The notes: a model not told the origin generated them from the letters alone. Shown: positions 47,604-61,600, numbered from the stretch's first letter. The stretch is 64,000 bases of DNA from Smittia aterrima (GCA_033063855.1 CP093829.1:3172243-3236242), one strand, 5' to 3'. Program-made: numbers and translations.

Positions 47604-50600
47604 TCAGTCTCTCGACCGTCTTGGTCTTCCCACCTTTCCTTTGCGCAATGGAGGCGTGGGTGTAGGAGCTGTCTTCACAAGCTTGTGCCAATCTTGTTCG
47701 CACACTAAACTGCCAGCCAACATATAGTATCTGTTAACGAGATAGATAGCGAGTCAATTAGTCTACATCGTCTAAGCCAATCGATGTTATTCGATTACTC
47801 ACCTATCACCTTGAACTAAATGCGAGCCGCATTTTGAGCATGAGAAGCATTTCAGATGAAACACGAAGTGTTGAATGTTTTGATTATTTGCCGGCGTGTT
47901 ATTATTGTTGTTATTGACGCCATTCTGATTCATGTTGGAGGTGGTTCGCATCACAAACTCGTTCGCTGGTATCGCTTGTCCACATGCTGAGCATGCTCCC
48001 GAGTTTCCAAAAAGTCTGTAAAAGGAATTAGGAAGGATTTAAGTAACGCGTTGAAATTTGACAAACTCGCAATCATCATTAAGCAGCTCACCCACACCCA
48101 ACTTTGACAAATGACTCATCATATTTCTCAACGACACTCACGACATTTCCCTCCCGTCTTCAAATTACATAATTAACGTGCAAAAAGCATTCAACTAGTT
48201 TTCCCTTTTGCGCTCACGTTAATTAATTAGAAAGGGTTAGGTTTAAGTAAACGACGACATTTCTTTCTCGTCCTATCCACCGCCACCCTCAATTTCCAAG
48301 CTTCGATGCAAACTCATTATCTTTAATGAAATAAAAATGTGTATGCGACATACACGCACAAAGAGAAGTCTCCTTTTCGCCCTTTTTTCTGCTTCGGGAA
48401 ATAGTTTTTCCTTTTATGTTTGCCCCATAAAATCGTCACAGATTAACGTTCAGACGAGCGAGAGATGGCGAGAGAGAGAGAAGAAGGAGCAAAGGAGATT
48501 ACATCCAATTAGACAAATGAAAGTGAACACAAATAATAGTAATTTCTTATTTCTCCTTTCGTTTCCATCTGCTTTTGCCTCTTGAGGCGTCCGGAGCAAG
48601 CGGAGGCGAATTCATTTAGCAAATTAAAAAAGTCTATTAAAGGCAATGACGATAACGATAATGATTGCGATAAGTAAATTAAAATTCATTTAATCAAAAG
48701 GCTCTTTACTCTCACCCCGCCTTTGCTTTCCGTCTCTTATCAGTCATTTCTCTTATCAGCACTTTCCCATCGATCCAAGGAAATAAACTAAACCATGTCA
48801 ACAAGCCCGAGACGCAACGAAAACAAAGTCGTTTTGAGAAATTAATTTTCCGAAAGTTAGTGGGAGGAATTTTTCATTTGAAGATATTTCTCTTTTTTTT
48901 TCGGAAAGAATTGAATTTGGGGACAATCAAATAAAATGTCACAAGAAGAAAATTGATTTCTTTGTGATATTATTTACGATTGTTCGACCTATTTCTCTGA
49001 TTGCCTGCTTATGACTCAAGTCAATTGCCTTTCTCTGGATAGAGGATATATGACTAAAGGGAAAGTGAGACATAGAACGATTGTCAAAAGCGCGTAGAAG
49101 AAAGGAATGAAATCGAAGGGGTGGCAAATTGAATTAATCTTTTAAATGGATTAGATGCGAGTTGGTGGCGGAATTCTTATTAGGATAAACGATGACTCTT
49201 CTGTGTATGTTGTCGAGTGAGAGAGGGGACGAAAGTGGGACATACACACAAGAGAGCGGCGAAAGAATGTGAATACATTTGATTAAATTATAACAGCAAA
49301 CCCAATTTTCTTCGTCGCCCGAAATCATCTGATCGAAATGATTTATTCGCTCACATCCATTTTGTAGATTAAAAATCAAATGATAAACATCGCCATTAAT
49401 TAAATTTAGGTGGGCGCGGTTCAATATGCTCGCTTGTGGTTTTTATTGAAAGTTTATCAGTCGACGGTTCGATCAGGAAAGTCGAGACTCATCGTCGCTC
49501 TATTTAATATTTCATTTTCATTAATTCGTCGTCTCACGGGAGCGTGATGTTGGAGATGAAGCGAGACTAAAGAAAAGCAATTTCCTAATGGCGTTTAGAA
49601 TTAATAAGAAATTACCGAAAGTTTCGCCGCGAGAGTCGTACACGAAGCACCTTTAATACAATCAATAATTCACGTCAAAATTCTCAGCACAAACGGAAAT
49701 TGAAAAGCCAGGCAGTTAATTAAAATGGAAATGATTAACGAGGACGAGAGGGAAAGTTTTCCTCGCGCACAAATCACATTACAGAACTAGGAAATTTTTG
49801 GGAATTATTCTCGCTAAAAATCATTTATCAGCGAACATAGCAAAGAGAGAATTGCGAGCAATTTCTGTCATGGTTTCTAACCGCTTTTGTTGTTTTTGCT
49901 CCGGAATCGATTTTCCTCCTAAAACTTTCGACCCCATCCCTTTAGCCTCCTCCTTTGGAAAGTGGAGCAACATAATGAAATTGAATTTTCATGACGATAG
50001 ACAGCCCGAGTGTGAAAATAATTTAATTTTAATAATAAAACATACTGGAAGAGCCAGAGGACAATTTTTCGAGCGTGTTCGAACAGCAAATTTTCTTAAT
50101 TAACGAATCCAATTAAAGGCACTTGTTGTAGGTGCCGCAGAGAGAGAGACAGATATGAATTCGTCCGAGAGGAATTTATTGAAAAAATCAACTCTTTCAT
50201 CTCGTCTGCTCGCTTTCGCTTCGATCTCGATTCAATTTAGTGTTTGAGTGGGCGGCTTGATGGGGGAATTTAGCATTATTAGATAGTTAAAACTGCACGA
50301 TCCGATGAACCTTTTGTGGCTTGCAAGTTAGAATCGACTCATGAGCGTGTCGATTTCTAACGAAACAGGTTCGAAAGGGAGAGAAAGTCGAATTATAAAT
50401 TTCCATATTTCAGCAATTCTCATCATTCTTTCTATCTCAAACAATAAATTTCGCATCTATCCCGAACTCATCTCTCCAACACATGAGCTCGCTCCCTCTT
50501 CACTAGCCTCGAGTAGTGTGTATCTAACAGACAAGAAGGAATCGCTTTGCGGAGCCAGCACTGAACGACGATTGTTTTGCCAAACGGAAAATATAAATTT

Positions 50601-52694
50601 TCTCTCCTGATAATCAAATAGCCATGGAGCTTCTATCGCCCTCCTCCTCTCTATCTGATGATGAAAAACTGGTCGACGACGACGACGATACAAAGTCGGA
50701 CCTCGAGTTAAATTAAAAATAATTGCCTGATGAAGCGCAACTGGACCGAAAGGTTTAAAGAGGGAGAGAGGGTAGCTTTGGCATACAATTTAAACTAATA
50801 AATAAGAACTATGCATCATCACGAAGTGGAGAGATGGTGCGATTGAATGAAATTGGAAAATTCGGCCTCATCTGTAGTCGGTTCGCGCGGCAGAAAATTT
50901 CCTCGTCTCCGCTTCGAAGGTAATTTCAATTACGTTACGTTCCGTCTTTTTCAACATGCATGAGGCAACAATGAGGCGCGCGCGGTGGCGGCGGGAGAAT
51001 TTATCTGACCCATAAATTCGCCTGATGATATAAACATGTACGCTCGGGACAGAAACTTCTACATCTAGTCTTGAATTTCGTTCTAACTTCAACGGGAAAT
51101 CAAGAAAATATTGATATTCATGTCTAGTTTAAGCTGTCGTCGTTCACTGAAACATTACGCGAGAAATGAAATTTTTTAATTGAATTCACGTTCGACGAGA
51201 GCATTGGGAAATCGAAGGCAACTCAACAATCTCAGCATGTGATGGCAGAGAATGTTCTGAAACCGTCAAATGAGAGCCCGGTTTATCGATTCCGATCACA
51301 GCCCCTCTCTCCTCGACATTGTGTCTGGTTAGAGAGCTTTGTTATTGGGACAAATTGGAAGGGTGTGACTGCTCAACTAAAATGATCTTGAATTGATGAA
51401 AAAGTTTTCATTTCTCCCGTTTCGTCGTGTGCGGGAAATATCGCCTGCTCTTCCCCACCCTTTCGTCGCTTCGCAATTTCAACGTCATTATCGTTTTGCT
51501 CAGAAAATAGAAATTGAATTTCCCTCCAAATGAATTTTTGTCAATTGCTACGAAAATTTGGGCAATTTAGAATTGCGGGGGAGGAAAGAATTGTAGGAGG
51601 AGAACGTAAAGGGAGATATAAGTAAGTCATAACCTGAGCTACATTGAGCGCGATTGTTATCGAAGAGTCGAATTTGTCGAAAGTTATTTCAATCGCTTTG
51701 AGGTTTTGTGATGGATTATTACGATGTTTGGGGGGATTCTTCTTTTTGTTTCAATTGATCTGAGCTCATTGTTTACTTCAATTTACTTTGTGCTTCAGAA
51801 TTTGTGAAACTATCGGTTAATCAAATATTTGAAACGTGATTAAAGGCAGTTAATCATTGTAAAGAGAAACCGCGGAATTAGCTTTATCTAACACAAATTT
51901 ACTTTGTCGCAAATGCCAATAACTCATCAACATTTTTCCCACACACAAAAGTGTTTGCATTTCACGTTAATGACGATTGTAATTGATATTTCTGTCTGCA
52001 AATAATCACTCCCCGAGAAACATTCTTTGTGGTCTTACAAAAGAAAGAAGTTTGAAACCCAATCCGTTTCTCTCCTCAGTTGCTGCACGTAAAGTGCGGT
52101 TAAAGTGGTCCCAAAAAACCAAGATTCGAATAAAGAATTATGGAAATAACTTTGTGAAGCCTTAAAAAAAAGTTTGAGATGAAATAAAAACTTCACGTCG
52201 TTTAATTGAAATTTGATACTTTTTGCCCTCTCGAGACATTTTTCTTGACGATCGCAAAGTAAAAGATTTATAGGCGTCGATGACGAACTCGTAAACTCAC
52301 CTAGAGTAATCAGCCTTGCATAAAACCATTCCGTTTCGCGTGAAGCAGCTCGATCCTAGATCAGCGAGCAGGCCATAGCAGCAGTTGCATTTGAGACACG
52401 ATGAGTGCCAGTATCTGTCCAGAGCATGCAGGAAGTATCGTTCCATAATTTTGCCTGCAGCGGAAGAGAAGGAAATAAAGCTTGTGAATGAGTGAAGGAT
52501 TTATGGATCTCACCTCCGCAACCTGTGCAGCTCTTCAACGTGCCGTTCATGTGATGAAAGCCTTGATGATGCCCGTCCATTTGACTTAATGTGCTGTGTC
52601 CATTATGATGGCTTAGTGGCGGATAATTGTTATTATCCGGACTCGGCGAATGGGGAGACGACAAATCCGAGTACGGATGATAGTGGGGATTCAT
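47604..52694 (-). CDS. LMO4: LIM-only transcription cofactor, LMO4 type
   Basis: LIM-only proteins have no DNA-binding domain; they bridge transcription factors through LDB/Chip. Four minus-strand exons (52694-52514, 52454-52301, 48015-47803, 47730-47604) give 224 aa to the first stop. A His/Pro/Ser-rich N terminus precedes LIM1 (CTGCGGKIMERYFLHALDRY, WHSSCLKCNCC, LCKADYSR), then FGNSGACSACGQAIPANEFV opening LIM2, and FHLKCFSCSKCGSHL, GSLVCEQDWHK. The tail ends GKVGRPRRSRD, an AT-hook-like core. LFGNSGACSACGQ is near-diagnostic of LMO4. LIM2 carries about 22 extra Asn/Gln-rich residues between its Cys pair and His. All splice phases agree. The 4.3-kb intron falls between the LIM domains, and the frame continues after the TGA. 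Only the CDS is placed; a 5' UTR exon may lie further upstream. Confidence 0.92.
48016..52300 (-). other. large LMO4 intron between the two LIM domains
   Basis: A 4.3-kb intron bounded by AG/GTGAG at 52301 and TTTTACAG at 48016, much longer than the 50-70 bp introns of neighbouring genes. No coding exon is seen. It contains purine-rich tracts, TAAT motifs and a weak tRNA-like A/B-box pair near 49408-49474. It probably holds enhancers. Confidence 0.6.
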
Positions 52695-55600
52695 AGCGAC
52701 CGCTGCCAGCTTGACAGATTTTTAATTATTCCTCGTCTCGCAAAAAAAAATGAGAAGAGTTTCGTCGAAATTGGATTCTGCTGTGTTTGCTCGAGAGAAA
52801 TTCGTAGAGATTTCTCCACTCGAAGACAGATTTTTGTGTCTTTCGTTTAATCTAGTTATTCAATCTCGAGGAAGAGAAAGATCGGTTTTTAATGGCGTTA
52901 GCTAATGAAGCTAATGCATAAATTAACGGTAAAAGAGACGAGAGGCTGAAAGTCTTTCTTTGGGATTTGTGTCGTTCGTCGATTACTTTTCCTCCTTTCT
53001 ACGGCGATTGCTGCTTCTGCTGTTGTTGTGGCGAGATATCTTCAGAAGACGTGGAGAACTGAATTATCTTGATCCTCATTAAACGAACATCTTATTAATC
53101 ATCCATACAATGCTCGCTGTCTCTCTCTCCTCTTCCCTTTGCCACTTGTCTCTGTCGCTTTCGTTATCTTCAAAAAGAGTTTCAACTCTTTTTACCATAA
53201 AAAGTTTTCTTCTTGCTGTTCTGCTTGGCTTTTTTTTCGGTTCGTGGTCGGTCGATTGCTGATGGCAATTAAAATATCTCAAAAAATCAACGTTCTTGCT
53301 TCTTTTCGTCGTTCCACTCCAATTTTTCCGTTGTTCTTTTCTTATTCTTCTCGCGCTCGTTTTATTCCGAGATCAATGGTATGCGATAATGGTTAATTAA
53401 ATCTCTCGCTCACTCCTTTTCTTCGTCCAACCAAAGACGACTGACATCCAGAAATCAATTCGTGAAAAGTATAATTTAATTAGTTTCGGAGAGACTACGA
53501 TTGATTTCGAAGATTGCTGATGTCATGCGATGTTTTCTTCCTCCTCGTTTACACCTTTAAATTATCTGCTCTTGCTGCTGTCTCGTTTAGCTGTAATTGG
53601 ATCAAGAAGAGAGAAAGAGTGAGATCGTTATGATACGGGGAGGTAAATGCTAGTTATCATATGTATGTAGAGCCAATTAGTGATTTATTTATTACACAAT
53701 TTATATTTTACATTTTTATTTCTTTCTCTCTCTCACTCGCATCTCTTGGCTGCTGCTGTTGCTTTAACGAATGCCACATAGAAGCGACACAAAAGAAGAA
53801 CGAATGAGGGGGGGAAAGCAGCTGAGAGTTGGAGAGCGATGGGTGATATCATGAAACGAAAATTTCTGTTGAGGCATCATGTGTGCCCGACTCAACACAA
53901 TACACTCGAATGAACGACTGTCGATGTATTCATGGTTTAATTAAATTAATTAAAGCTTTTTCTGGCTGTAAAATTACACAGATTGGTGATGCTTGCTTTT
54001 TTGTATGAAGTGGAGAGAGGGGAGGAATGCTCGGTGGATCTCATTTTGTTAATTAAGGAGAGTCTGTTGTGATTGAATGAGCTTCATGCTGGATGCTATT
54101 TGGTTTCTCTCGAGCTTGTTAAATGCGGAGAAGTTTCATAGTTTTGACATTCATCTCTCTTCCTCTCGTGAAATGAATTTCCCATCCTCCCCAACCATTT
54201 AAAGGATTCATAATTTTTAATTAACTGTTTCGCTTTGTAGCATTTTCTTAATTAATATTTTCCAAGGTTTGTTCTGTTAATTAATTAAAAAATGCATAGG
54301 GTACGGATTAAAAAGTAATTAGCTAATTAGATGCCTCGGTCTTGAGTTATTGTCGTTGCATAACGAAATGGAATTGGAGTGCGGTGAAAGGGGAAAACGG
54401 TATTTCATGAATGGATTCGTCGAGTTGAGTCGCACTCACGAGAACGGCTTGACATTGTAGCTTAGTCTCTCAACATTGTCGGTGACTTAATGCTTGAACT
54501 CATCCTCATAACGCAAACATCAAACTCACAAAGTAAGCATAACAGGAGGAAATTAAAAGCAAATTTCCCTCCGATCTTTTCGCGAAATATATAAAAAAAA
54601 GAAAACTTTGAAAACTTTCGCAAAGTGTTTACGTGTTTACTATGTAACATGAAAGTTTATTCACCGGTTCTCTGCTGTTTCATGTTGTCAGAACTTTTCT
54701 GTTTTGCTTTTAATGCCGGAACGTTAAACGATTAAGAAAGCCGAGAATGAAAGTTTAAACAGAGCCGTCGCGCGATTATATTCGCATCACCGGAACGAGG
54801 AAATTTTTATTTGTTGCCAATTCGAAGAAAACTTAAAAATCCGTTCCCATCGTTCACTGGAATTGAATTAAAAGAAGATTTGGCAAGACTTCAAACGCTA
54901 ATTTACGCACAACGTTACAGCCAGCGATCTCCCCAGAGTTGAAAACACGAAAAGTAATCATCAAAAATACATTAACGAGAAGCGTCTTCGTTTTCCCTTC
55001 TGCGTCAATCATTCCTTTCGTTGATTAATTCATTCCGGAGGTGAGCTTCAATTAAAAGGATTGCTCGGAATGTTCCTCGAATCAATAATAAATACAGCAA
55101 GTCTTATTCAAATTCTCGATTGTACAACCGTAGAGAAGGGCTTTACATGGAATTCCCACATCTTCGAAGACGACTAGAGACTCTCGCCCAACGGAACAGA
55201 GAACGACTTAAGAATGTAAAGCAAAGAGGAAACCAAACAGGTGTCGACAATCTCACAGCGTTTTTAATTTTCTTCCGTCTTTCCTATCGACTAGAGCTGA
55301 AAGGAGCTTTTCAGGAAAACATTTTGCATCGATGTTTGTGTTGTAAGGAAATGAAAATGTCTGTGCTAATGAAAAAGCAATTTACATTTTAAGATGAAAA
55401 CGATAGCGATAAGCTTTTTGCTTCATCGAAAGAAGTCTCGTTCGTTACGCAACTGCTCGTAGTCAAATTAGCAGCAGAGTTTGATTACACAACTCACACA
55501 TTAATTAGACTTCGAAAGTAAAACTTGTTAATTAGTGCTCTCGCTCTCTTATTAAATTCATATTTCAGCTGCGCTAGAAGATTTTCTTTGCTCTTAATTA

Positions 55601-58600
55601 GATTTCCTACACACGCCGATACGTCAGGGGCTTCCTCCTCTCGTTCGAAACATTAATTTCATTTAATTCTATTCTGATTATTTGAACAGCATAATCATTT
55701 TAATAAAATAAAAAATTGAGCGAAGTTCTTTCGCCGCCAGGAACGAGTCTTCTGCTCTTGAGCACTCTTAAAACCTTCTCATGAAGCTGTAATTTAGTTT
55801 CTCGTTACTTCAACTTTTTACTCGACTTTGTTTTTTCCTTTTTCATCACAGAATTATAATTAGAGGATTTATATTTTAATTAATTATAAAATTACAGAAA
55901 ACACAATAAAAAAGTCGAAGCTTGGGGCTGATGAGGAGGAATTAAATCTCATTCTCCTGCCTCTGCATCTTTCTCTCTCGTTCCATGATTTCATTAGCAA
56001 GAAGGAGCATCGAGCAGACAACGGAAGAATTTTTATTGTTCATTCTTTAATTAGTTTACTTTACAATTAATTAATATTTGATTAAATTAATTAAAGGCCT
56101 TGTTGTTTATTTGCGTCTTCTCATCTTTCCTTCCCTCCCATTCGACTTTACTCGTAAAACGCAGACATCCGTCAACTTTATTTTTCGTTCATTATTAGCT
56201 CTTGCAAAATTTATGTTTCGCGTCTTGCGACTAATTAAAGTGCAATTTTAATGATGCGGCTATGTTCGGACGATAGGAACCATTTGAAAGATAATTATGA
56301 CAATTGTGTAAGCAATTAGAGCCGAACGAAGCTTCCTTGTTTGTTAATTAGGAGGAATAAACTTTTAATTGGTCGTCTCTCCATCTCGTTTAATTGATCA
56401 ACACGTTTCAAGTAGCAAGGATTGTGTAGAAGGAGAAGAGTAAACCCTTCATTAATAATGAAATCAATCGTTCTCTTCCATCGCCAATTGTCTCGTAACG
56501 AGCAATTTAATTCCATTAAATTAACATCCATTTATCTCGAACGTAAATGTGACAATCCTGCGGTTCATGGAAGCCAGTTTAAAGAAAATATTTTATGAAT
56601 CGCTCGTCTGCGATCATCGAAATGTAATTATTCAAACTTGTCAATGTTGCTGCGCTCTCTCGTTCGCGACGTCTTTAAACCAACGACGAGAGAAAAATCA
56701 CACAATGATAATTTAATAATTCACTTTGCAGTTTTCTTAACGTGGCAAGTAATGGCACGACTTCTTATGTGTTCGCTCTTTTTTGCCTCATCTCTTCATC
56801 GCTCGTCTGGTTCTGTGTCGAATATTTTTTTTTCTTCCAAAAAAACGATAAAAACCGGTTTGGTTTGATATGCACGAACGGACAATCTCTTTAAGACATT
56901 AAAGAATGATTATTCGTTTACCTACACAGAACGATCTCAGGGATGTTGAGTGACAAAATACTTCAATAAATCACGAAACGATTGTTGGAAATCAATGACA
57001 AATTTTAACCGCAAAACTTAGTTTGATGTCAAGGAACAGATTTTTTATATTTTTTTAGGAGAATGCCACAACATTCAGTTCTGCGATTTTTCTTATTAAT
57101 AATCGTCGAGTGTTCTTCTTCCTTCTTTTCAATTTTTTTTTTCTTCAACGGATCGGTAAGGAGAGCCGCGCGTTTATGCGAAAGCAAAACTTTTTTTCGC
57201 TGCAGAAGGGAAAAATATGAAGAGAATTTTTTTCTCTGCCGTCTTGAGATGTAAGAAGGGAAAAAAAATGTGAAGACGGTTCAAAGGTTCTTTATTATTA
57301 CGATATAAAAATTCATTTTCCCACAATTGAGGTGCACGATGAAAGCATTCCAGACGATGAAGCGTTTTAATGGTGTTAAGAGGCTTTTTATTGCAACGAT
57401 GATAAGTTCGACGGAGGGTGAGGGAAGACGACCATTGTCAGCTAATTGTTGATAATAAATTGAATTTACTGAAGCTCTGACCGCAAGCATCTCACTTCGT
57501 CTCGCATGGAAAGTTTTGACTATTCTAGATTGAAAGCCGATGAAATTTCACACCAAATTTGTCAATGCCAGACTCGAGAGAGTGAGGTAGGCAGGTGAAG
57601 GCTGCCGAGGAATTTAATTAAAAACATATTTGCGTGCGGCTTATAAACTGTGAGGAAAATCAAAGTTTGATGGACTGAAAACAACAGAAAACTTTTTCTT
57701 CTCCTTCGCCTTCAAGCCAATATGTGGGCTTGCACGAGAGAGAGAGCGAGTGAGCTAAGCAGAAGCGATAGACGTTCTTCGGCAGTTTGATTTGCCAGTG
57801 ATGCAATTAAGAAACTGTTTTCTCTACGTGACTCTCGTAATCGACACACAACTGCAACACACGTCGCCTCGCCACATGTCTAAAGGTGAAGAAAAAAAAT
57901 TATTTCGATTCGAGGGTTTTGTGCTTCCTTGCGAGCAGCAATCGAAGGCGAAGAAAGTTTTCCATGGATAAAGCAATTTTCCACATGCGATTAGATATTG
58001 CGATGAAAATGTTTGGCAAGAATTTGCATAATTCCGCCGCTCAAACTTCCAAGTGATGAACTTCATCCGCCGCAATTTAAATTTCTCATTCGCATAATTT
58101 CAGTCATTGAATCATGAACATAAATCACAAAGAATCGTTGCACTACAAAAGAATTTTTGCTGTCCGGACCTCTCGATGTGTGAAAAGAACATTTTTCGGT
58201 CAGGTGCAAAAGCAATTTGCATCTCGTTCTCGTGTTTTTTTTTTCAGGTAAATGCCATTAACATAAAAGCGCAATAAAAATTATTTCCCTCATAAATTAG
58301 TCAATTGTTTGGTTGTCTTCCTTTCTGCCGTCTCTCGCCGTTGCGCTCAAATTTATAATTTTTACAACATTGTTATTATTAAGAAAATTAACACCTGTAG
58401 GATCTTTTTCTCCGTTTCCTTTTTATTGCTTCGAATCGATGTTCGAGAGAAGAGTGAAAAGGTGGCGCGAAAGACGCTAATGATGGGCATGAGAGTCCTT
58501 GACTGTAGAGCGGACGATAATAAAAGTGATTCTTCAGCTTTTCATCTGCCAAAAGGTTTCTTCGACACAGTAATTGGATTTTGAAGCAAGGGTTGATGAT

Positions 58601-61600
58601 GAGGAACAGATGCTTCACACCTTCGCTGCTGTGAAGAGATGGAACACCTTGTCTATGACTTTTCAAGCGCTCATTAATATTTGAAAGAAGAAAAAGCCTA
58701 GCGATGAGAAACTTCACAAGTTTTTTGTTGATCGCCAAACTCAAGAGAAACTCGTTCATGCATGCAGTCGACATTTTTCAAATTCAGATGGGAACCATCG
58801 CTCTTCACTCGCTGTTTCCCCCCTGCTGAACTCTATGGTTCATATCGCATGCATAATTATCTATTTCTCTGTTTAGCGAAGCGTTTAATTAACCAATTTT
58901 TTCATGCCTCGCATTCGTCACCAGCTCAATTTCCGAGCACAACAATGTTCACCAAACAACACCAGTTTTGCGACTGTAATTACCATACTGGACGCTTCTT
59001 AAAAAGGAAATAGAGTTTAATGAACCTCCCCATTAGTTCGTTGCCGACGTTGTCGCAATTCGGCTTTTTCTTTTTCTTCATTTGTAAAATGGTAATGAAA
59101 CGAAATCGCCTTCGATATTAAAATGTTAAGTAAGAAAAATAAAACCCGAACAAACGAATTAATTAAAAATGCAATGTTGGCTGAGTGAGTAAGAGAGTTG
59201 TACTTAAAAAGGCAATTGTAGTGGGAAACAAGTTAATTGAAATTAAATGTGCGGAGTTTATTAGACTCATTAAACTGCGGTTAATTAGTCAACAAGTTTG
59301 CAAGGAAACGAATCAAACGATTCATGAGAACGGGGTCGTTAAGTTTGTTCCACTATCGATTGCAGCCTTTTCATTGCTTCGATATTAATCTCATTGAAAA
59401 CAAATAAAGCTCGATCAATTCGTTGGAAAATAACGAGCTGTCGATGACTTGCAGGGGTTGGAATGTGTTGAGAACTTTTGGGAATCGAAGAAAATTTCAA
59501 CGGATTTTCAACCTCTGACGCCGACAAGTCATGAACAGCTTTCCCACAAAAATTACTCGACTCATCTTTTTTGCGGGATAATCGCCTCCGATCACAGACT
59601 TTGCCTTGTTATCTTGTTCGCTTCTCTAGCTTTTATTTTTTGGCCGCTCATGCCACGACGTGAACAGATCAAAAACTAATGAATCATCATCATTCAATAA
59701 ATCCCAGATGACTTTATAGAAAATTTCGTTTGGGGAGAGTGAGAGAGTCGAGAACAATGTTTATCGGAAAACATCAAGCGAGCGCAAATTGTGAATAGAT
59801 TGTAAAAATCACCATATCAGCTTCAGTCGTTATCGAACAATTCAAACCAATTTTGGTTCACTTATTCACTCACTCACGAAGCAACTCGGATGTTCCTTTT
59901 GTTGTGATGAGAAGGAAGGAGGGACGTTTATTGTGGGGTCATTTAACGACGACCCATCGTCATGACCAATATAGTTTGTGAGTACTTTTGTTCTCGACGT
60001 TGCCGAGGGAACGCACGAATAATCTAATTGGCAACAACATTCTTCTATTCAGGAAATTTTCGGCAACACAACAAGGAATGATTGAAAAATAATTAAACAA
60101 ATAAAGAACTGCCAACGGTTTCTTCATTTCATCGTCCGAGTCAAGGCATGACTCTGAGTTTTCCGATTGAGATGCAAAGGCATTCATCGCTCGAAACTAT
60201 TTCGTTATTGAAGATTCATCCTCGTTGCTGTGTGACTTATTGTCTTCGTTGAAAATTCAAGCAAATCATCATCGATGAGATGCCAGAAGTCGGCGAGTGC
60301 ATTTGAAAACCTTTTCATCCAAATTAATTTTCTATGACATCATTAGTGCTAATGAAGCTTCGTTGATTGTCTCATTCAGAAGAAATTTTTGTTGAATTTT
60401 CAATTTCCCTCTCCCGACACTTTGTGTAAACTCACTCTAGCCATGCATTCACGAGCGACAACGACGACACATTCGGTCCCGACTGAAGCAGCACACATGG
60501 AAGCACTAGAGAGACGCTCGTAAAATGTTTCGACGTTGTCGATCTCTGAAAAGAGTTTAATTGCATTCATTGTGCTGACGAAGCTGTGTAGCATCATCAC
60601 AGTTGTATTCACATCTCGCACTCAGACTGAAGATGTGTACACTCGCACTCACCCAAAAATTGGATTTCAAACAATCTTCAAGCATTGTCGAGCACTGACT
60701 AGGGATATCATTTAATTAAGACTATTATTTCCCTCGGAATAGGACGAGAGGCTGAGTCGAGAGTAGAATGAAAGAGAAACGCTCAAATTAATGATGATTC
60801 GAGCAGTGATACCTTCTCAACAACTAGACAAGACATTTATGACTTCAATGGCTTTGTGAATAAGTTCAAGTCTTCGACTTCATCAAAATGACTTCGCTTC
60901 TACGTTCACCACAAAATCAACTGCGAGCTAATGACTCAAGCGTTTTAATTCGCTTTGATTGTTTGTATTTCTTTCTTTCTAGTCGTTGCAGTCTGCAATC
61001 GATTTTCATGCTTCGGAATGCGACAGATTCTAACCTTTCGTCACTTGTGCTATCGATACATCGCATGACTATTCCCAGACTCATTAGAGAAAACTTTTTT
61101 TTTCAGCTCTTCAGTCTTTCGCAAAGCGTCATGTGTCATCTCGTGCTCCACTCAATCTTTCTTCTCCCCTCGACTAGATTCACCTCGACGACAAGAGAAA
61201 CAAAAAAACTTTTTTTTTCTCTCCTTTAAATGCGATTTAATTCACATTGAATGGGAAAGAAGAAAGAAAACTTTACGTGTTGATTATCTGGCAAATGAGA
61301 CGAAGGAAATGTGGAGTCATTAAAATAGAAAGACCAGAAGCGAAAGAAAAACGAAATCCAATTAAAAGATTTGGAATTGAATTAAAAGTCGTCGTGCGGG
61401 GAAGGCGAGAGGAGAGACATTAAGCTTTGCAATGCATTATTGCACACATTTGCCGAAAAAAAAACGAACTTACGACAACAAAGAGTCGTTAATGCTCTCT
61501 GAAGGTGAATTTCGATTTAGGTGAATGTGTTTTTAATGAACTTATAGATTAAGAGGGAAACACTGAGGTATACCAACGACAATTGCTCTGACTCGGTGAA

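Noticed and set aside
47419..47703. Alternative-frame 94-codon ORF over the LMO4 last exon
   Set aside because: It is a shadow frame; the LMO4 frame is fixed by the conserved VCEQDWHK and splice phase, and the extension frame is the one in phase with it.
52740..52850. Additional upstream coding exon of LMO4
   Set aside because: The frame above the ATG at 52694 meets a stop about ten codons upstream and no conserved residues are missing from the N terminus.
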